Origin: Phycisphaeraceae bacterium
Lineage (GTDB): Bacteria; Planctomycetota; Phycisphaerae; Phycisphaerales; UBA1924
Length of the DNA: 64,000 nt
Assembly: GCA_019636515.1 (NCBI GenBank)
Contig: JAHBXI010000004.1
Coordinates: forward strand, 124,001-188,000
Direction of reading: 5' to 3'
Under the pieces are notes generated by a model, which saw nothing but the letters and a program-made list of their open reading frames with translations, was not told the origin of the DNA and ran no database searches. The translations under genes and the position numbers were made by a program. Below, piece after piece: positions 58,400 through 64,000 of this stretch. How positions within the stretch are numbered: the stretch's first letter is position 1; every line of letters starts with the position of its first letter.

Positions 58400-60908
58400 C
58401 GCGACCATCACGATGTCCGAACGCGCGGGCCTGCGCCGCGCGCGGGGCCTGGGGAGCGTGTCCGCCATCGAGGCCGGCGTCCGGTGTTCGCACTGCCGCG
58501 GCACGGTGCCCGAGGGGCTGACCGAAGAGGGCTCGGAGGAGCAGTTCTGCTGCCACGGGTGCCGATCGGCGTACCGGATTATCAGGTCGTGCGGGCTTGA
58601 TCGCTACTACCGGCTGCGTGACATGGAAGCCGGCGGAGGTGTGTTTGCCGCCCCAGCCCCCGCGGGGAGCGGGAAGTACCGCGCGTTCGACGACCCCGCG
58701 TTCCATGCCCTGCACTGCCGGGAGGTTCCCGGCGGCCTGATGACGACGGATCTGGTTCTGGAGGGGATCGACTGCTCGGCGTGCGTGTGGCTGCTCGAGC
58801 GACTTCCTTCGATGTCGCGCGGCGTGGTGGAGTCGCGGCTGGATTTCCGACGATCGACGCTCCGCGTGACGTGGGACCCGGCCGCGGCGGCGTTGTCGTC
58901 GATCGCGGCGCTGCTCGGGTCGCTGGGGCACCGCCCGCACCCGGCGAGGGACACCCAGGCCAGGCGTGTCCGGACGCTCGAGGACCGCCGGGCGATGGTC
59001 CGGCTGGCCGTGGCGGGGGCGTGCGCGGGTAACGCGATGCTCTTCGGGGTGGCGCTGTACGCCGGGTTGTTCGACTGGATGGACGCCGGCCATGTCGAGT
59101 TGATGCGATGGTCGAGCATGGCGGTCACGCTTGTCTCGCTGGCGTGGCCGGGTCGGGTCTTCTTCACGAGCGCGTGGGCGTCGCTGCGGGCCGGAACCGC
59201 GAACCTGGATGTCCCGATCGCGCTGGCGCTCGCGGCGGGCGGCGCCTGGTCGGTGGCCTCGACGATCCGCGGGGACGGGGAGGTGTATTTCGACACGCTG
59301 AGCGTCCTGGTGTTTCTGCTCCTGGTCGGGCGTTTCCTTCAGCGCCGTCGGCAACGGTGGGCGTCGGACGCGGTGGAATTGCTCTTCTCGCTCACGCCGA
59401 CATCGGCTCGGCGGGTGGAGACCGATGCCCGAGGCTTTCAGTCCGTGCATGATGTCGCGGTCGAGGCGCTGCGGGCGGGGGACGTGATCGAGGTGCGGGC
59501 GGGAGATTCGATCCCAGCCGATGGCGTGGTCGTGTCGGGGGAGTCACGGGTGGATCGTTCGCTGCTGACCGGGGAATCCCGACCTCTGGCGGTGGCCCCG
59601 GGCGCCGCGGCGGCGGCGGGCGATGTCAACATCGTGTCGGCCCTGCGGGTGCGAGTGACGGCCGCGGGGGAAGCCACGCGCGTCGGGCAATTGATGCGAA
59701 TGGTCGAGGAGTGTTCGAGGCGCAAGGCCCCGATTGTCCGGTTCGCCGACCGGGCCTCGGTGTTCTTTACCTACGGGATGATCACGGCGGCCGGGGCGAC
59801 GCTCGCGGCGTGGCTGTGGATGGAACCCGCGCACGCGGTCGAGAACGCCGTGGCGCTGCTGGTCGTGACATGCCCGTGCGCCCTGGGGCTTGCGACGCCG
59901 ATGGCGCTGACGGTGGCGATCGGCCGTGCCGCGAAACTCGGGCTGCTCATAAAAGGGGGTGATGTCATCGAGCGATTGAGCGTTCCCGGCCGGGTCTTGC
60001 TCGACAAGACCGGGACGCTGACGCACGGGAGGCCGGCGGTGGTCCGGTGGGATGGCGATGACTCGATCAAGCAGGCGGTCGCCGCGCTGGAGGCCGGGTC
60101 GAACCACCCGATCGCAATGGCGATGGCCAGGGACCTGGGCGGAGAAGAGATGGTGCTGGTCCGTGGCGAGCAGACGACCGGCGGGGGTATTCGGGGGCGG
60201 GTCGGTCAACTCGACGTGGCGGTCGGGTCGCCTGCGTTCATACGGTCGATCGGGGCGACGGATCCGATCGGGTACCAGGGTCGCGCCGAGGCGATGGCCC
60301 TGAACGGGCTGACGCCCGTGCTGGTCGCGGTCGGCGGGGTGGTATCGGCCGCGGCGGGGCTGGGTGATTCGGCCCGTGCCGATTCGAGCCGGTCGATCCG
60401 CGACCTGGAACGGCTCGGGTGGGAGCCATGGATTCTCTCGGGAGATGATCCCAGGGTGGCCCTTGGGATCGGGGAGCGGGTCGGCGTCGCGCCGGGCCGC
60501 GTTCTGGGCGGCATGTCGCCGGAGGGCAAACTGGAGACGGTGCGGCGATTCTCCGCCACGGGGCCGACCGTGATGGTTGGTGATGGCGTGAACGACGCCG
60601 CGGCGCTGGCGGCGGCGGGAGTGGGAGTCGCCGTGCATGGCGGGGCGGAAGCATCGCTGGCGGCGGCGGATGTGTACATCAACTCCCCCGGCATCGCGGG
60701 CGTGGGACACCTGATCGAAGGGAGCCGACGGACCATGCGGCTGATACGGACGATCCTGGTGGTCTCCGCGGCGTACAACCTGACGGCGGGCTCGATCGCG
60801 GCGGCCGGCCTGATGAGCCCGCTCATCGCCGCGCTGGTGATGCCGGCGAGTTCCCTCACCGTGCTGACGATCTGTTTTCGGTCGAGAACCTTCGGAGGCG
60901 GCCGATGA
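58389..60908 (+). CDS. ccoI: Copper-translocating P-type ATPase CcoI/FixI
   Basis: Copper pump of 839 residues that supplies Cu for the cbb3 active site. The N-terminus has an extra cysteine-rich segment (CSHCRG, FCCHGCRSAY) and an HMA-like domain with DCSACVW. CPC is in the membrane at 495-497, the phosphorylation motif DKTGT at 539-543, the actuator loop is SLLTGES and the hinge GDGVNDAAAL. All catalytic motifs are intact. An ATG at 58413 is an alternative start. Terminal overlap with ccoS (ATGA). Confidence 0.95.
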   Translation: MPNDATITMSERAGLRRARGLGSVSAIEAGVRCSHCRGTVPEGLTEEGSEEQFCCHGCRSAYRIIRSCGLDRYYRLRDMEAGGGVFAAPAPAGSGKYRAFDDPAFHALHCREVPGGLMTTDLVLEGIDCSACVWLLERLPSMSRGVVESRLDFRRSTLRVTWDPAAAALSSIAALLGSLGHRPHPARDTQARRVRTLEDRRAMVRLAVAGACAGNAMLFGVALYAGLFDWMDAGHVELMRWSSMAVTLVSLAWPGRVFFTSAWASLRAGTANLDVPIALALAAGGAWSVASTIRGDGEVYFDTLSVLVFLLLVGRFLQRRRQRWASDAVELLFSLTPTSARRVETDARGFQSVHDVAVEALRAGDVIEVRAGDSIPADGVVVSGESRVDRSLLTGESRPLAVAPGAAAAAGDVNIVSALRVRVTAAGEATRVGQLMRMVEECSRRKAPIVRFADRASVFFTYGMITAAGATLAAWLWMEPAHAVENAVALLVVTCPCALGLATPMALTVAIGRAAKLGLLIKGGDVIERLSVPGRVLLDKTGTLTHGRPAVVRWDGDDSIKQAVAALEAGSNHPIAMAMARDLGGEEMVLVRGEQTTGGGIRGRVGQLDVAVGSPAFIRSIGATDPIGYQGRAEAMALNGLTPVLVAVGGVVSAAAGLGDSARADSSRSIRDLERLGWEPWILSGDDPRVALGIGERVGVAPGRVLGGMSPEGKLETVRRFSATGPTVMVGDGVNDAAALAAAGVGVAVHGGAEASLAAADVYINSPGIAGVGHLIEGSRRTMRLIRTILVVSAAYNLTAGSIAAAGLMSPLIAALVMPASSLTVLTICFRSRTFGGGR

Positions 60909-61045
60909 GTGTGATCTACGTGATCGTCCCGGTGGCCGTGCTGCTGGCGGGGGCGGCGGTATGGGCGTTTCTCTGGGCCGCCCGGCAAGGCCAGTTCGAC
61001 GACCTGGACACCCCCGCCCGCCGCGTTCCTCTCGACGACGACTGA
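60905..61045 (+). CDS. ccoS: cbb3 oxidase maturation protein CcoS
   Basis: A 46-codon gene overlapping the ccoI stop by 4 bases. The product is MSVIYVIVPVAVLLAGAAVW and then a short segment with GQFDDLDTPARRVPLDDD, which matches CcoS/FixS: one membrane helix and an acidic conserved tail (QFDDLDTPA). It is required for cofactor insertion into the oxidase. The tail motif is diagnostic despite the small size. It is the last gene of the cco operon. Confidence 0.92.
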   Translation: MSVIYVIVPVAVLLAGAAVWAFLWAARQGQFDDLDTPARRVPLDDD

Positions 61046-61198
61046 TCCCCGATCACGGCCCCCTTGCCGACGGCGCAGGCCGCGCAGGCCGCGTGACCGA
61101 CACACAGGCCCGAGGTCGGCGGGTCGAGCGGATGCTTGGCGGCTCACCGATGCCCGATGAACCCACGGCGGGCCGATCCGGCTCGCGCGGGAGGGTTC

Positions 61199-61897
61199 AT
61201 GCCCACGAATCTGAGGCGGTCACAGGCTCGCGCGTGGACGGTGTGGACCTTCGCCACGGGCCTGGCGGCATGCCTGGCGTTGCTGGGGTTTCAGCGCGAC
61301 TCGTTTGAAGAAGAGATGATCGAACTGGGCCTGATCTTCGCGGGATCGGTGTTGAGCATGGGGGTCATTGCCGGGCGTTCCCGGGATGCCCGCACGCTGC
61401 TGGTGATCGCCTGGGGCGGGACGATGGGGATGTGGTGCATCCGCTGGCTTGAGTTGTGGGCCATGTCGGTCGACCGCTTTCTTCCCATGACCGGCTTGTT
61501 CACGCGCGGGATGGTTGAGTCGCTGGGCGTTCCCGCGGCGATCGCGGCTGCGGGGGCTGTCAGCGCGGCGCTGTTGCTGTTGGCGACGCGATCGGGCCGC
61601 GTGGCGTGGGGGTGCCTGGTGGCGACGCTTATCGCGTCGGCCGTGCCCATGTTCTCCGACGATCTTGCTTCCTCCCTTCCCTGGGCGGCGGCGGGGTGGA
61701 TCTCGCTGGTGACCGCCTGGCTGGCGGTGTGGGCGGTGGACGAATCGGTGCGGCGCTCGGGAGCGGGGTGTCGCTCGTGTGGGACGGACCTGACGGGGCT
61801 GACCAGCCCGGTCTGTCCGCGGTGCGCCACGCCGATCCCCTCGTCGCGGCGGGCGGTCCCCGCGATGGCGACGGCCCGGGAGCGACGCCCGATCTGA
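61199..61897 (+). CDS. Membrane protein with C-terminal zinc ribbon
   Basis: A 232-residue protein with about six membrane helices from residue 10 to 190. A cytoplasmic zinc ribbon near the C-terminus has CRSCGTDLTGL and CPRCATP. No enzymatic motif is seen. The ATG at 61199 was chosen over upstream starts because GGGAGGG is adjacent. It follows ccoS by 153 bases, so a link with the oxidase is possible but unsupported. Function unknown. Confidence 0.7.
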   Translation: MPTNLRRSQARAWTVWTFATGLAACLALLGFQRDSFEEEMIELGLIFAGSVLSMGVIAGRSRDARTLLVIAWGGTMGMWCIRWLELWAMSVDRFLPMTGLFTRGMVESLGVPAAIAAAGAVSAALLLLATRSGRVAWGCLVATLIASAVPMFSDDLASSLPWAAAGWISLVTAWLAVWAVDESVRRSGAGCRSCGTDLTGLTSPVCPRCATPIPSSRRAVPAMATARERRPI

Positions 61898-62395
61898 TCC
61901 GATCGAACAAGAGCCGAGGAACCCACGGCCCCGACCGGGAGCCTCCAGGCGCCTCGATCGATCCACAAAGATGGCCGCCGCGATATGTCACGGCCGGGTA
62001 ACGATGGGCACACAAACGCCCTGACGGGTCGAACCGCCTGATAGGATGGTCGCGTACCGCTCTGGGCGTGTGCATGGACCGAATCGCGCGAGCGTCCGGA
62101 AGCGGCCATGCACGCCAACGCGGCCAGGGAATGGTCAAGATCGCGTCTGGGGGTACGGCAAGAGGTGGCCCGGGATTCGGAAAGGTCGGCGGGCCGTCAT
62201 CAGGCCGTGTAGGATTGAGGCCCGTGAAGGGGGCTCATTTGGCCCGCGCGAGAATCACCCGGCGCCTGCCCGGTTTCGGGAAGCGAGGTACGGGGGTTTG
62301 CGGCGTCCCGGGCCGGCGCGGCCAGGGGCGATGGGTGCCTGGCTCATGGTTCGGGCCGGCGGTGCCGGTGTGAGGTCGTCACGACGAGGTGAATC
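61898..62395 (+). other. 498-base gap upstream of the PilM-like gene
   Basis: No credible gene is found. Frames here are short, Arg/Gly-rich and lack a ribosome site. No tRNA-like fold was recognised and no clear terminator follows the zinc-ribbon gene. The region presumably carries the promoter of the pilus operon, but no -35/-10 pair stands out. Confidence 0.4.
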
Positions 62396-64000
62396 ATGGC
62401 GGTTTCGAACGTATGCTGGGGCATCGAGATCGGGTCGTACGCGGTCAAGGCGCTGAAACTCGAGTTTTCCGACCAGGGCGCCAATGTCCTTGACTTTGCG
62501 ATCATCCCCCACGCCAAGGTGCTCTCGACCCCGGGGATTGACCAGAACGACGCGATCCGCGTGACGCTGGGGACACTGGTCGCGCAGTGGGACTTGTCAA
62601 AGGCGTCGATCGCGCTTTCGGTGCCCGGCCAGTCGTCGCTGGCGAGGTTTGCCAAACTCCCCCCGGTCGAGCCAAAGAAGGTTCCCGACATCGTGCGGTT
62701 CGAGGCGGCTCAGCAGATCCCGTTCCCGCTCGACCAGGTTGAATGGGACTACCAGACCTTTGTCAGCCCGGATTCGCCGGATATCGAAGTAGGCATATTC
62801 GCGATCACCCGCGAGCGGATCATGGACCGGCTGTTGTTGCTGCAGGACGTGGGGATTACTCCCGACCACGTGACGCTGAGCCCGATCGCGGCGTACAACG
62901 CGATGGCGTTCGACCGCCAGTTCACGGAGAAGACGCCCGGGACGGTGATCCTCGACATCGGGACGACCTCGACGGACGTGGTGGTGGCGGACTCGGCGCG
63001 GGTGTGGGTGCGAACGGTTCCCCTGGGCGGGCACCACTTCACCGAAGCGCTGGTCAACGCCTTCAAACTCAGTTATCCCAAGGCGGAAAAACTGAAGAAG
63101 GAAGTCGAGAGCGGGGCGAACTCCAAGCACATCGCCCAGGCGATGCGACCGGTGTTCAGCGACCTGGCCCAGGAGGTTCAGCGGTCGATCGGCTATTACC
63201 AGAGTCTGCACAAGGAAGCCAAACTGACCCGGTTGATCGGGATCGGTTCGACCTTCCTGATGCCCGGCATCCGCAAGTTCCTCAAGCAGCAGTTGTCGGC
63301 CTCGATCGGCCCGATCGACGTGACCCGCGTCGAGGAGTTCGAGCGACTGCGGTACACGGGCCTGGCCGACGAGCGCCGAGCCGAGGAACTGCGGGCGAAC
63401 GTGCTGTCGATGGCCACCTGTTACGGCCTGGCGCTCCAGGGCCTGGGCATGAACACCGTCAACGCGAACCTCATGCCGACGGAGATCATCCGCAGGTCGG
63501 TGTGGAGGGACAAAGCCAAGTGGTTCGGCATCGCGGCGGGGTTGGCCGTGGCGACCGGGGCGGCGATGTTCATACGCCCGGTCACCGACAACTTCGCCGT
63601 CGCCGGCGCTTCCCCCGACCCGGTCATCGAGTCGGCGATCCGAGAAGCGGCGGACCTCAAGCGAGCCGCGGGCGAGGCGGCGGTCATCGGGGATGCGTCG
63701 GTGGACAACGGCCCGGTCAACATGATCTCGCTCCTTGAGAACAAGTCCATCCACGCGCACCTGCTCAACGACCTGTCGGCGATGCTCGAGGACTCCGCGA
63801 AGAAGGCGGGCATGGCCGAGGGATCGCCGTACGTCGTTCGGAATTTCACCACGGCGTACGTCGCCGATGGCGGGATCGTGGAGAGCGAGTTCGGAGGCAC
63901 GGCTCCCGGCCGCGCGATGGGCGGCGGTCACGGCGGGGGCCACGGAGGCGGGTTCTCCGGCTTTGACGAGGCCGAGCCGACCCCCGCCGCTTCCAGGCGG
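62396..64000 (+). CDS. pilM: Type IV pilus assembly protein PilM-like, extended (3' end cut by window edge)
   Basis: Actin-like inner-membrane pilus factor, open for 535 codons to the right edge. The PilM features are WGIEIGSYAVKALKLE near the start, RFEAAQQIPFPLDQVEWDY, the nucleotide-binding LDIGTTSTDVVVAD, VPLGGHHFTEAL and KEVESGA. Typical PilM ends near residue 350. Here the frame continues with a basic segment and a membrane helix (AKWFGIAAGLAVATGAAMFI), then a helical region. This resembles a PilN N-terminus, so the protein may be a PilM-PilN-like fusion. A Gly/His-rich stretch (about 505-520) is notable. GAGG at 62386-62389 precedes the ATG. Confidence 0.88.
   Translation, partial: MAVSNVCWGIEIGSYAVKALKLEFSDQGANVLDFAIIPHAKVLSTPGIDQNDAIRVTLGTLVAQWDLSKASIALSVPGQSSLARFAKLPPVEPKKVPDIVRFEAAQQIPFPLDQVEWDYQTFVSPDSPDIEVGIFAITRERIMDRLLLLQDVGITPDHVTLSPIAAYNAMAFDRQFTEKTPGTVILDIGTTSTDVVVADSARVWVRTVPLGGHHFTEALVNAFKLSYPKAEKLKKEVESGANSKHIAQAMRPVFSDLAQEVQRSIGYYQSLHKEAKLTRLIGIGSTFLMPGIRKFLKQQLSASIGPIDVTRVEEFERLRYTGLADERRAEELRANVLSMATCYGLALQGLGMNTVNANLMPTEIIRRSVWRDKAKWFGIAAGLAVATGAAMFIRPVTDNFAVAGASPDPVIESAIREAADLKRAAGEAAVIGDASVDNGPVNMISLLENKSIHAHLLNDLSAMLEDSAKKAGMAEGSPYVVRNFTTAYVADGGIVESEFGGTAPGRAMGGGHGGGHGGGFSGFDEAEPTPAASRR

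Overview
The window looks like a piece of a planctomycete chromosome, most likely from the Phycisphaerae. The DNA is GC-rich with strong G/C third positions. It encodes two exported proteins with C-terminal PAPG-hydrophobic-RRRR sorting tails, two secreted proteases ending in paired DxDxSGFxDxxD calcium loops and a terminal Gly-Cys (GC-type dockerin-like tails), a planctomycete-style pseudopilin, a very long PilM-like protein, and a CcoN-CcoO fused cbb3 oxidase. No rRNA gene or CRISPR array is visible. One tRNA gene is present.

Positions 1-11800 are the right-hand part of an integrated island. It ends with a tyrosine recombinase whose reading frame runs into the 3' end of a tRNA-Glu(UUC) gene on the minus strand, the classic sign of integration into a tRNA gene. 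The cargo is a type I restriction-modification locus: hsdM (cut by the left edge), a half-length hsdS and hsdR. Three extra genes lie between hsdS and hsdR: an exported protein, a TIR-domain protein and a PIN-domain protein. A gene carrying an RNxxxH (HEPN-type) motif follows hsdR. A small control module (unknown protein, excisionase-like HTH, XRE regulator) sits just before the integrase. This layered arrangement is the best candidate for an undescribed defence system in the window.

From 11838 to about 34000 the window is core chromosome. It holds a PfkB-type sugar kinase, a glutamine amidotransferase, an AlkA/OGG-like glycosylase, a sortable exported protein, MoxR, ParB with a near-consensus parS site upstream, an orphan ABC ATPase, a DciA/DUF721-like protein, Fpg, TadA, TatC, an ECF sigma/anti-sigma/PDZ operon, a winged-helix protein, ClpB, a second sortable protein, a Tat-exported metallophosphoesterase, NadD and ApaG. 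From 33929 come rpsO-pnp, then a tightly overlapped operon for small exported proteins and a pseudopilin behind a promoter whose spacer contains a G10 tract.

From 39440 to 51600 there are a cold-shock protein with a long leader, a histidine kinase, a mannose-1-phosphate guanylyltransferase, a subtilase and a matrixin-like protease with matching GC-ended tails, a cysteine-cluster protein, a double glycosyltransferase, PrmC and a degenerate protein kinase. From 51647 to 61045 there is a complete cbb3 cytochrome oxidase locus: a divergent Rrf2 regulator, then ccoNO, ccoQ, monoheme ccoP, ccoG, fixH, a SafE/DsbD-like membrane protein, ccoI and ccoS. A membrane zinc-ribbon protein follows, and the window ends inside a PilM-like pilus gene.
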